DNA of 12,838 nucleotides from Fidelibacterota bacterium (GTDB taxonomy: Bacteria > Marinisomatota > Marinisomatia > Marinisomatales > UBA8229). Each line of letters begins with the position of its first letter. Within the stretch, counting starts at the first letter, position 1. The stretch is from assembly GCA_002686675.1 (NCBI GenBank), contig NYYF01000054.1, positions 1 to 12,838 of the forward strand. Direction: 5' to 3'. Shown here piece by piece: positions 1-7,075 of this stretch. The notes under the pieces are model-generated. The model did not search any database. It saw only the letters and a program-made list of their open reading frames with translations, and was not told the origin of the DNA. A program made the translations under genes and the position numbers.

Positions 1-37
1 AAGAAAAAATTGCGGGATACAGAAAAAAAGTACAACA

Positions 38-2116
38 ATGAACAGCCCTCTCAATAAACAAATTTTCTTTCTTGGATTGTTTTTCCAAATGCTCTTTGCG
101 GCGGATACCATAGAACAAACAATCCAGTCAGCTGAAATAGTTATTAATGCTTTCAGCGGTGTGGAATCCAGAGCGGGAACTGAACACCAACATTTAACAC
201 CTCATCTTCACCAAATCGCTTTATATGGACATACTTTGCCGGAGGATGTAAAAAATTTCTTAAAAGAAGTAGGATTCGATTTTTCAGGTAACTTAGTGAC
301 CCGAGGTAGACCAAATTTAGATTATCACTATGATATAGATAGCATACGATTGCATTACAATCTGACTGGCATCGATTCTGTTAGTAATATTGATATTTCT
401 GGTGAGATTGGCGTACCAGACTATGTTGAACAAATGGCGAATGTTTTTACTGAAGTCTATAATGTAGAAATCAATGATTTAGGTTACGACACACCCCCCC
501 CTGAAGATGGAATTGGTCATGATGATGGTGGCTCAAATCATTATGATGTTTACATCAACAACTTACCCAGTAATTATTATGGCCTAGTACAAGGAGATGG
601 TTATGGCTATCAAGGATCAGGAGGAATAATAGCCCTTGTAAGCTATATGGAAATGAGAAATAATTATAATGGATTTTATTCTCCAAACAATGATTATGGA
701 CCAACCACAGAACTTGAGGCAATACAGGTCACAGCAGCGCATGAATATTTCCATGCAATTCAATATGGCTATGATGGATATGAAGAACCATGGTTACTGG
801 AAGCTACTGCTACATGGATAGAAGAAATAGTTTACGATGATATCAATGACTGTTACCAGTATATGCCCAACTGGTTTAACTCACCCCATAAATCCTTAGG
901 AACACAGATGTATGGTTCTTACATCTTTTACAAATATATTGATGAGCATTTTGGAGGTTCAACAACCATTCGGCACATTTTTGAAGAGGGGCTTAATACA
1001 AACAGTCAAAATGGAGATTACAGTATTCAAGCAGTTGATGACGGGCTGAAATATGTGAATTCATCCTTTGAAGAAGTGTTGAATAACATGGTCATTGCCA
1101 ATCGGATATTATCTTCCGACCCAGGCTTTGGTGCAGAAATCTACAGCTATGAAGAAGCGGATGCTTATCAGGCTTATCCTGTGGATGGACCAAATACCTA
1201 TAGAACCGTGAATTTTTCAGCGGGGGATATTGTAACTGTTTCCAGCACTAATTTACAGAAATATGCCAGCCAGTATATCAAGGTCAATACGGAAACTCCA
1301 GTTAACATTACTCTTACAGGACATGAAAGTGATTTAAAACTCCATGTAATCATTAAAATGGAAACGGGAAGTCACCTTGTCAGAAGTGGATCTCCAATCA
1401 ATATCGACCCCAGTATCGGTGTGGAATGGATATCGCTGGCTGTAGTAAGCCAGGATATACAAGGGTCAGACTGGGATTATGAATTAGCAATAGAAGATGG
1501 AGAACCGGAGAATTATCCTCCTTCGGAATTTTCAATCATTACTCCAGCGGACAGCAGTATAATAGATACGTCGTTTGTCACTTTTTTATGGAACAAAGCT
1601 ATTGATTTAGATGAAAACGATATCGTCTTTTATGATGTTGAACTGGGACCAAATATTCAAAACCTTGACACGGTTTACACCGGGACAGACACAACATTCT
1701 CAAAAAATCTTTCAAACAATACAATCTATCATTGGAGAGTAAAGGCTACTGATATTGCAAATAATGTCGTTTATAACAACGAAGGAATCTATACTTTTAT
1801 GATTCAAATGGATGATATCGCTGAAAAAGTAGTTTTATCGCACCCTTATCCAAATCCTTTTCCTGCCTCACCTGTAAACAGTACAAGGGTCAAACTTGTT
1901 TTAGAAGAGAGCCAGGTTATCTCAATTAAAATAGTTAATATTTTAGGGCAGGAGGTTGCCAAACTATTTTCAGGTGAATTAAGCGCGGGATTTTACGATC
2001 ATCTTTCCTGGGACGGAAAAATGGGGAATGGAAAAAAAGCGCCGTCAGGAATCTATTTTATACTTGTGGAGGGAGATCAATTCCACACATGGCAAAAAGT
2101 TACCCTGCTTCGATAG
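38..2116 (+). CDS. Secreted HExxH metalloprotease (MXAN_6640-like) with T9SS sorting domain
   Basis: Predicted secreted zinc metalloprotease of 692 aa. Residues 1-21 look like a Sec signal peptide (Lys7, a hydrophobic run, then LFAAD). The catalytic motif HEYFH is at residues 235-239, and Glu255 in WLLEATATW is the likely third zinc ligand, giving a gluzincin-like HExxH...E layout as in the family NCBI calls MXAN_6640 putative metalloproteases. Residues 495-590 resemble a fibronectin III-type domain (WNKAxDxD, YHWRVKATD). Residues 600-692 form a type A T9SS sorting domain (YPNPF, ISIKIVNILGQEV, WDGK, SGIYF, basic end), so surface display or release is expected. The ATG at 38 directly precedes the signal peptide; no Shine-Dalgarno sequence is visible. 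It lacks the GxGYW module found in four of the minus-strand genes. It converges on the glutaredoxin gene with a 2-base gap. The substrate is unknown; the metalloprotease call rests on the motif and its context. Confidence 0.85.
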   Translation: MNSPLNKQIFFLGLFFQMLFAADTIEQTIQSAEIVINAFSGVESRAGTEHQHLTPHLHQIALYGHTLPEDVKNFLKEVGFDFSGNLVTRGRPNLDYHYDIDSIRLHYNLTGIDSVSNIDISGEIGVPDYVEQMANVFTEVYNVEINDLGYDTPPPEDGIGHDDGGSNHYDVYINNLPSNYYGLVQGDGYGYQGSGGIIALVSYMEMRNNYNGFYSPNNDYGPTTELEAIQVTAAHEYFHAIQYGYDGYEEPWLLEATATWIEEIVYDDINDCYQYMPNWFNSPHKSLGTQMYGSYIFYKYIDEHFGGSTTIRHIFEEGLNTNSQNGDYSIQAVDDGLKYVNSSFEEVLNNMVIANRILSSDPGFGAEIYSYEEADAYQAYPVDGPNTYRTVNFSAGDIVTVSSTNLQKYASQYIKVNTETPVNITLTGHESDLKLHVIIKMETGSHLVRSGSPINIDPSIGVEWISLAVVSQDIQGSDWDYELAIEDGEPENYPPSEFSIITPADSSIIDTSFVTFLWNKAIDLDENDIVFYDVELGPNIQNLDTVYTGTDTTFSKNLSNNTIYHWRVKATDIANNVVYNNEGIYTFMIQMDDIAEKVVLSHPYPNPFPASPVNSTRVKLVLEESQVISIKIVNILGQEVAKLFSGELSAGFYDHLSWDGKMGNGKKAPSGIYFILVEGDQFHTWQKVTLLR

Positions 2117-2118
2117 GT

Positions 2119-2358
2119 CTACCCCGTCAATTTACCCGCAGAATCAAAAGCCAAAAGATCTTCATATCCACCAATGGGCGTATCATCAATGACGATTTGA
2201 GGGACTGTTCGTCCGCCGGTGATCTTTTCAAGATCCTCACGGCTTATCCCTTCTGTTTCAATATTAATTTCTTCAAACTTAATATTTTTCTCATTCAAAA
2301 ACCGTTTTGCATTGGCACAGTAAGGACACCAGTTTGTTGTGTATACTTTTACGTTCAT
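2119..2358 (-). CDS. Glutaredoxin, dithiol CPYC type
   Basis: Small cytoplasmic thiol-disulfide oxidoreductase of 79 aa that reduces disulfides or glutathione mixed disulfides. The CPYC active site is at residues 11-14, the cis-proline TVP loop at 51-53 and the GGYEDL glutathione-binding segment at 63-68; these define a class I glutaredoxin of GrxC/NrdH size. TVP followed by GGYEDL favours a glutaredoxin over a thioredoxin. There is no signal peptide. The ATG is supported by AGGA ending 5 bases upstream, one of the clearer ribosome sites in the window. The gene starts 21 bases after the PKD-protein stop and is probably the last gene of the endonuclease-PKD-glutaredoxin transcript. A cytosolic redox protein among exported enzymes is unusual, and no functional link is visible. 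Confidence 0.93.
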   Translation of the reverse strand: MNVKVYTTNWCPYCANAKRFLNEKNIKFEEINIETEGISREDLEKITGGRTVPQIVIDDTPIGGYEDLLAFDSAGKLTG

Positions 2359-2379
2359 CTTTTTCCTAAATCGTGAAGT

Positions 2380-4281
2380 TTATCGAATGACGACCATTTT
2401 TCCAGTTTGGATGTCATTATCAGTTTGAATTCGATAAAAGTACAACCCTGATCTCACTAATTTCCCACGATTATTCTTCCCATCCCAAACGACTCGATTA
2501 ACTTCTTCGTTTACATAGGTTGGAATTAGGGAATAAACCTTTTCCCCTAATAAATTAAATACATCAATTTTCACAATGGATGGAATTGAAATCTCAAATA
2601 TAATTGTTGTATTCTCTTTGAAAGGGTTTGGATAATTTACAGGTAATAATAATTCATCTGTAGCAACAATAATAAACTCAATCCCTTCATCTATCATTCC
2701 ATTTTCATCAGTTACAACCAAAGTAACAAAATAATTACCTCTCCTCAAATATGTGTGAACTGGATTTTGTTCAGTACTGGTACTGTCATCCCCAAAATCC
2801 CACGCCCATATGAGGATTGCTCCATCTCCTTCTACTGAAATATCCGTAAATGTCACCTCTAAAAAGTTTACTGAATAACCAAAATTAGCAGCCGGACCTG
2901 CCTGTGTATATTCTGCCACAGTTACATCATCTTCGGTATAAGTGTCATTTAAATCGTTTTCATCTGTCACTGTCAAGCTGACTGTGTATGTTCCTGCTTC
3001 TGTATATGTATGGACTGAGTTCTGTTCTGTGCTTGTGCTCCCATCTCCAAAATCCCACGCCCATGTGTTGATTGCACCATCTCCGGCTATTGAGGCATCA
3101 GCAAATGAAACAATGAGATAATTCGTTGTATATGTGAAACCTGCTGCGGGGCCTGTGTATACTATCTCCTCAAAATTCGCTACCAGATTACGACTTTCGG
3201 TAATCGTAAAGTTGTAGGAAGCTTCTGCAGATACTTCTATCCCAGCTTCTGTCCAGTTTACAAAAGTATATCCATCATTTGCTGTTGCAGTTACAGTCAC
3301 AATTGCATTTTCAAAATAATTTCCTGAACCGGATACAATACCACTCCCTTCTGGTTCTACTAACAATGATACAGAAAAAAAAGAAGAATAGAGAAAATTA
3401 TAAATCCCGTCAATTCCACCACAATTTGGCATGGGAGCTCCGTTCTGATTTGACCAGCAGTCAAAACTTATCGGATATTCAAGAATAAGATCGGAAGAAG
3501 CATCCCAGAGTTTCAAAACAAAATTTTCTCCAGGATTCATACCCTCATCAACATTTGGAGTTGTACTGTCATCTCCATAGATTGGAATATTAATCCAAGC
3601 TAAATCATCATTAAGTACCAGAATTGCTGAACCGGCACAATTGCCATTCTCATCAAAAGCAGCAATCCAGTCACATCCTTCAGCATTTTGGCCGTTTATG
3701 GTAACTGTACCAATAAAAGTACCTGATGCGGGATTGGGAGTAAAATCAAATCCTTGAGGTGGAACATCAGGAAAATATTCATTTGGTGTTACCTTTAATT
3801 CTAATATATTTATTCCGGGATTATCCAATATCAAGACATCCACAGTTGTCATATCTACACTGACAAAATTTCCCCCAGATACATCCTGAAGAGTAAATGT
3901 TCCCAGAACTGACAGGCACCCATTATCCCAACTAAGAGTAATTAAGTTATCTTCGGGATACTGCAGCTGAATGTTCCATATATGTTCTATAAGATCTAAA
4001 CTGTCTCCATTTACAATTTGAGTGTAATAACGATCATTTTCCCAAAACAAAGCTGCATCAAACGCAGGCGATGGGGGTTGTGGAGGTGCATACTGATCAA
4101 TCCCGTCGTCATAACCATCGGTTGCATCCGGAGAAAAACCGATTATAAGGTCATAACTTCCTACTCCTCCCGTGACATTGATTGTTACGGAAAAATTAGG
4201 ACTCTGAGCGAATATTTGACTGAAAAAGATCAGTATTGCGACTACAATCAATCGTTTGGTATGACAATTACTAAAATTCAC
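2380..4281 (-). CDS. Secreted multidomain protein with InlB-like repeat, two PKD domains and T9SS sorting domain
   Basis: Secreted surface or extracellular protein of 633 aa with no recognisable catalytic motif. Residues 1-26 are a signal peptide (KR, hydrophobic run, IFAQS). Residues 30-165 hold a beta-rich region with DGYDDGID and APPQPPSPAFDAALFW; residues 170-300 hold a second one with GCDWIAAFDENGNCAGSA. Both look like lineage-type modules and I cannot name them. Residues 305-372 match the InlB B-repeat style (GYTFVNW, NLVANFEE). PKD domains lie at 376-457 and 463-541 (WAWDFGDGSTSTEQ...HTY...GTYTVSLTVTD). A type A T9SS sorting domain spans 548-633 (YPNPF, VFNLLGEKV, WDGKNNRG, SGLYFYRI, KMVVIR). 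Likely roles are adhesion or carbohydrate binding. The start codon is GTG with no clear Shine-Dalgarno sequence; it is chosen because the signal peptide follows at once. It begins 32 bases after the endonuclease stop, so the two are probably co-transcribed. Confidence 0.87.
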   Translation of the reverse strand: MNFSNCHTKRLIVVAILIFFSQIFAQSPNFSVTINVTGGVGSYDLIIGFSPDATDGYDDGIDQYAPPQPPSPAFDAALFWENDRYYTQIVNGDSLDLIEHIWNIQLQYPEDNLITLSWDNGCLSVLGTFTLQDVSGGNFVSVDMTTVDVLILDNPGINILELKVTPNEYFPDVPPQGFDFTPNPASGTFIGTVTINGQNAEGCDWIAAFDENGNCAGSAILVLNDDLAWINIPIYGDDSTTPNVDEGMNPGENFVLKLWDASSDLILEYPISFDCWSNQNGAPMPNCGGIDGIYNFLYSSFFSVSLLVEPEGSGIVSGSGNYFENAIVTVTATANDGYTFVNWTEAGIEVSAEASYNFTITESRNLVANFEEIVYTGPAAGFTYTTNYLIVSFADASIAGDGAINTWAWDFGDGSTSTEQNSVHTYTEAGTYTVSLTVTDENDLNDTYTEDDVTVAEYTQAGPAANFGYSVNFLEVTFTDISVEGDGAILIWAWDFGDDSTSTEQNPVHTYLRRGNYFVTLVVTDENGMIDEGIEFIIVATDELLLPVNYPNPFKENTTIIFEISIPSIVKIDVFNLLGEKVYSLIPTYVNEEVNRVVWDGKNNRGKLVRSGLYFYRIQTDNDIQTGKMVVIR

Positions 4282-4313
4282 AGAGGGAATGTAAACAGGA
4301 ATTTCTATGTAGA

Positions 4314-5582
4314 TTATTCCCGGGATTCAGGAACTGTGATAATAATTTCTCCCGTCCCATCGGATCGTACCCAATAACCTTTTCCAGGTTCTATTGAATC
4401 GACAGAGTAATAGTTTGTTTCAAAACCATAAATCGAATTAGGAAGAATCAAATCCTCAGGGTCAATGATATTGGAAACATTTATTGCTGATGAAATTCCA
4501 GATATCATATTCCACCCTTCTGTAAGTAAAATATGAAGTTGATCTGTTTCGACTCCGGTAATTTGCACCGAACCAGCCTCCTGGAATCGAAGCCAGTATC
4601 CATTCCCCTGAATAAGTTCAGTCTTAGGAATGTATGCACCATTGTAGGAGTATAATGTTCCTCCAACCGAAGAGGGGAAAATGGTCTGATATGATGGATC
4701 ATCAACTGCCAGAGGCAACCCAACCATATTCCAATTTTCAAGAGAAACCACATTTATTGTTGCGGCTCTCCAAACTCTATCCGCGTATTCCGGATGATCA
4801 ATATAGGGATTCCGGTTTCCCTGGATTTCATAAACAGCTTCATTTCTGTCCAGCTCTTTCTCGCTCACTGGATCATTTTCATGCCAATCCATCAAAAGAT
4901 TTACTGCCAATGGTTTCAATTCTGCACCATCAACCATCTGATTTGCATCCCACCCGGAATCTTCACCCAAATACCGGGTGGACATATAAAAATACGTTCG
5001 TGCAAAATCACCCTTGTATTCATCAATTGGTTCAAAAACTGTTCCTTCACAATCCGAATACGAGCAGCTTCCAACTTTACTGCCGTTCTCTGATACCCAG
5101 GTTGATGTACCAACCTCTCCAAAAGGATAATTAGCTCTACGATTATTTACATAACCATCCGTTGGGTATATATGAAAAAGATCGGTTTTCATAGGGTAAT
5201 TATCATTATACCAACTAGAAGGCCAGGAGTGCTCTCTGTTATAGCAGTCTCCCTCCTGGCTGTAATTTCCACATTGATCAGTGACAAATGTAAACTCATA
5301 AGGCGGTGTTCCTCCGGGAATGTCAGAATACATGTCCCACACCTTGCTATTTGTCTTCACATCTGTAGATTGAAAATGAGTCCAAAGTGAACTATTACTC
5401 TGGCTATCATGATCATTAATAATTTCATAGAGAGCAGTTTTTAATTCAATACCGTATAATCCTTCTGATGGATCATAATAACCGTCTGGAATATCAAATT
5501 CATCCGGATATACAAAAGATGTTATAGTCACTAATACTAATACAATCGACACATGCTTGGTCATTACTAATTGATTATCCAT
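4314..5582 (-). CDS. Secreted endonuclease I (EndA/NucM family) with C-terminal GxGYW module
   Basis: Exported non-specific nuclease of the endonuclease I family, 422 aa from the chosen start. The frame stays open up to an ATG at 5690 (458 aa), but that extension encodes the terminator hairpin at 5621-5653 and would place the signal peptide internally. The ATG at 5582 (GGAA 5 bases upstream) or 5564 puts the hydrophobic run VSIVLVLVTITSFVYP at the N terminus. In 458-aa numbering, NREHSWP (151-157) carries the Glu-His pair used for metal binding and catalysis in Vvn/EndA, and VNNRRANYPFGEV (181-193) the metal-binding Asn. Cys140, 149, 209 and 214 could form disulfides, as expected for an exported enzyme. 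Residues 318-452 are the double GxGYW module and the protein ends six residues later, with no T9SS sorting domain. Role: degradation of extracellular DNA/RNA for nutrients or against rivals. Probably the first gene of the transcript leading to the PKD protein and glutaredoxin. Confidence 0.9.
   Translation of the reverse strand: MDNQLVMTKHVSIVLVLVTITSFVYPDEFDIPDGYYDPSEGLYGIELKTALYEIINDHDSQSNSSLWTHFQSTDVKTNSKVWDMYSDIPGGTPPYEFTFVTDQCGNYSQEGDCYNREHSWPSSWYNDNYPMKTDLFHIYPTDGYVNNRRANYPFGEVGTSTWVSENGSKVGSCSYSDCEGTVFEPIDEYKGDFARTYFYMSTRYLGEDSGWDANQMVDGAELKPLAVNLLMDWHENDPVSEKELDRNEAVYEIQGNRNPYIDHPEYADRVWRAATINVVSLENWNMVGLPLAVDDPSYQTIFPSSVGGTLYSYNGAYIPKTELIQGNGYWLRFQEAGSVQITGVETDQLHILLTEGWNMISGISSAINVSNIIDPEDLILPNSIYGFETNYYSVDSIEPGKGYWVRSDGTGEIIITVPESRE
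4335..4733 (-). repeat. GxGYW double module, copy A (endonuclease)
   Basis: Two similar halves. Half 1 runs from WNMVGLPL to GNGYWLRF; half 2 runs from GWNMISGIS through IDPEDLILPN to EPGKGYWVRS and GEIIIT. It is C-terminal and is not followed by a T9SS sorting domain. Confidence 0.8.
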
Positions 5583-5620
5583 AAAATTTCCAAGTAATTT
5601 GAGAAATGAATTTATTCTAT

Positions 5621-5653
5621 AAAAGAAAGGGCAGAAAAAATTTTCTTCTGCCC
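5621..5653 (-). terminator. Rho-independent terminator
   Basis: On the minus strand an 8-bp stem (GGGCAGAA paired with TTCTGCCC, positions 5653-5646 and 5636-5629) with a 9-base A/T-rich loop is followed by TTTCTTTT. It lies about 108 bases past the stop of the beta-helix gene and 39 bases before the chosen endonuclease start. It should end transcription from upstream minus-strand genes and argues that the endonuclease has its own promoter and does not start at 5690. Confidence 0.75.
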
Positions 5654-5688
5654 CTGTGTTGGAAATGTTTTTCCTCTTCATAATTGTC

Positions 5689-5713
5689 AAACCAATATTT
5701 AACGCATTGGTTT
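5689..5713. other. Small inverted repeat after the beta-helix gene
   Basis: AAACCAAT at 5689-5696 and ATTGGTTT at 5706-5713 form a perfect 8-bp stem with a 9-base loop. It lies between the beta-helix stop and the terminator at 5621-5653. With no T-run directly after it, it is more likely a 3' UTR stability hairpin or a protein-binding site than a second terminator. The function is inferred only. Confidence 0.45.
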
Positions 5714-5763
5714 ATTCCTTGATATAAAGACTAAACACAGAAATAAAGGTTCATATTAAATTA

Positions 5764-6180
5764 CCTTTCAAAGACAATAGAAATAGTTCCATTTCCTAAA
5801 GATCTCGCCCAGTACCCTTTACCAGGTTCAATTGAAGATACAGTGACATAGCCTCCCCCAAAATATTCATAGATTGTATTGGGAATGAGAAGTCCATTCG
5901 GATCAATTACTGCATCCACATTAATTGGATATGAAATACCTGAAATCAAGTTCCAACCTTCAACAAGATTAACAATCACTTCAGAAATTTGCTCCCCTGA
6001 AAAATCCTGAACATATTCATCCGTCATCCTGAGCCAATATCCATTCCCTGGTGTAAGCATTTCTTCCTGTATATAACTGCCGTTTTCTCCAAAAGAAAAT
6101 AATGTGTTTTCAACTGCATTATCAAAAAGGTTTAGATATCCGCTATTATCCACCTGAACCGGTAGCCCAATCATATTCCA
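5764..6180 (-). repeat. GxGYW double module, copy B (beta-helix protein)
   Basis: Half 1 runs from WNMIGLPV to GNGYWLRM; half 2 from GWNLISGIS through IDPNGLLIPN to EPGKGYWARS. It lies downstream of the in-frame TGA and is still intact, with no further stop or frameshift. Confidence 0.8.
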
Positions 6181-6411
6181 TCCAGAAAAACAATCAATTC
6201 CCAGTGATATTATTTCTTCAGACTGATTGAAATAATTTGCTCCAATATCGATCCTGGTTCCATCAGGGTCTTCATATTCAGGATCACCAATATCGATGCA
6301 GGGAGATGCAGGATCGTAGGAAAACTGATACTCATTGGGATTTAAGAATTGAGGGTCTTCGAAGATATTTCCTGTGCTTGGCTCAGGCAGACACTCTGCC
6401 CATATATTCCC

Positions 6412-6414
6412 TCA
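6412..6414 (-). other. In-frame TGA splitting the beta-helix gene
   Basis: The codons around it read Asn-Cys-Ile-Gly-TGA-Gly-Asn-Ile-Trp. The frame is the same before and after, so one substitution from GGA (Gly), CGA (Arg) or TGG (Trp) explains it. All complete genes here end in TAA or TAG, yet the long frames contain no other TGA, which argues against genome-wide reassignment of TGA. Confidence 0.85.
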
Positions 6415-6969
6415 CCCAATACAATTAAGCATATAATTATAATCGTTGCTCCATGCATTACAGTAAGAAAGATTGACATCAGTATCTTCTCCAACAATTG
6501 CTAAACCGTACTCATTATCAATAAAATTACAATTCTTTATCGTAACATGTATATCGTCGTTGACTTGGATGCCCCAATGAACATTTATCAAATTACAATT
6601 GGTAATAGAATTGGTTGAATATCCGGAAAGATTAATTCCGTATGAACCACCATTTGTGATTGTACAATGATCGATATCAAGGGATCCCGTGATATTATTG
6701 TTGGTATCACCGGCAATCCATATGCCAGTGCCCTCCAATAAATCAATCACAGCCCCATTTCCTTGAATATAGATAGATTCCTCACCTGAGCCGATTCCTC
6801 CTGTATAAATAAAATTTGGATCTAACTCTATGTACCTGTCGTAACCATTGGCAGGTCCTGCCTGCACATAAACATCATACAGGCTTATTGAATATGCATA
6901 CGTTAGCACAAATAAAGATAAGTTTATGATATTTTTCAATTTCATCAATCGCCTTATTGAAAACTTTAG

Positions 6970-7068
6970 TAGGATGAATCAGATCCTATTGTAGATAAAT
7001 TATCTTTCCAATAAAATAAAACCCTACAGAACTAACAGGTTAAAGATACATTCCCGTTACAATAGGAT
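6970..7068 (-). promoter_or_regulatory. Leader of beta-helix gene with competing inverted repeats
   Basis: The 130-base gap between the deiminase stop and the beta-helix start holds three related arms. TACAATAGGAT at 7058-7068 is a perfect 11-bp inverted match to ATCCTATTGTA at 6983-6993. The latter also pairs over 6 bp with TAGGAT at 6970-6975. In a minus-strand transcript the middle arm could pair with either flank, but not both at once, as in an attenuator or switch. A separate 13-base palindrome, AGATAA-A-TTATCT, lies at 6993-7005 and could be an operator. No clear -35/-10 pair or T-run was found, so regulation is inferred only. Confidence 0.35.
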
Positions 7069-7075
7069 GCTCACT

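Larger units (their letters stand above)
5761..6945 (-). pseudogene. Right-handed beta-helix protein with C-terminal GxGYW module, interrupted by in-frame TGA
   Basis: Reading the minus strand through 6945-5761 in one frame gives one 394-codon gene with a single internal stop, TGA at 6414-6412 (codon 178). Codons 1-20 are a signal peptide. Codons 40-177 are beta-helix turns of the PbH1/NosD type (IDHCTITNG, ITNCNLINV, IKNCNFIDNEYG, LSYCNAWSND). After the TGA the family continues without a frame change: GNIFEDPQFLNP, then SPCIDIGDP and DGTRIDIGANYF, the usual closing signature of such helices. Codons 256-394 are the double GxGYW module, ending at TAA with no T9SS sorting domain. The ATG at 6945 has AAGG 6 bases upstream; a TTG just before it is less likely. 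The fold suits polysaccharide binding or cleavage, but no catalytic residues can be assigned. If the stop is real, only a 177-aa fragment without the C-terminal module is made. Alternatives are an assembly error or readthrough. Confidence 0.8.

Noticed and set aside
4634..5134. Overlapping plus-strand frames (166 aa at 4634-5134, 99 aa at 4794-5093) opposite the endonuclease gene
   Set aside because: They lie antisense to a clear endonuclease I domain, have odd compositions and no recognisable motif; they are shadows.
5583..5690. N-terminal extension of the endonuclease to the ATG at 5690
   Set aside because: The extension encodes the terminator hairpin and would bury the signal peptide; a start at 5582 or 5564 is more consistent.
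6412..6414. TGA reassigned to an amino acid across the genome
   Set aside because: The 692-, 633-, 635- and 1257-codon frames contain no in-frame TGA, whereas reassigned TGA would be common; Trp is written TGG.
5761..6945. Two separate small genes (5761-6174 and 6412-6945)
   Set aside because: They share one frame, and the 79 codons between the TGA and the Met at 6174 read as beta-helix closing sequence and the start of the module, so they are one broken gene.
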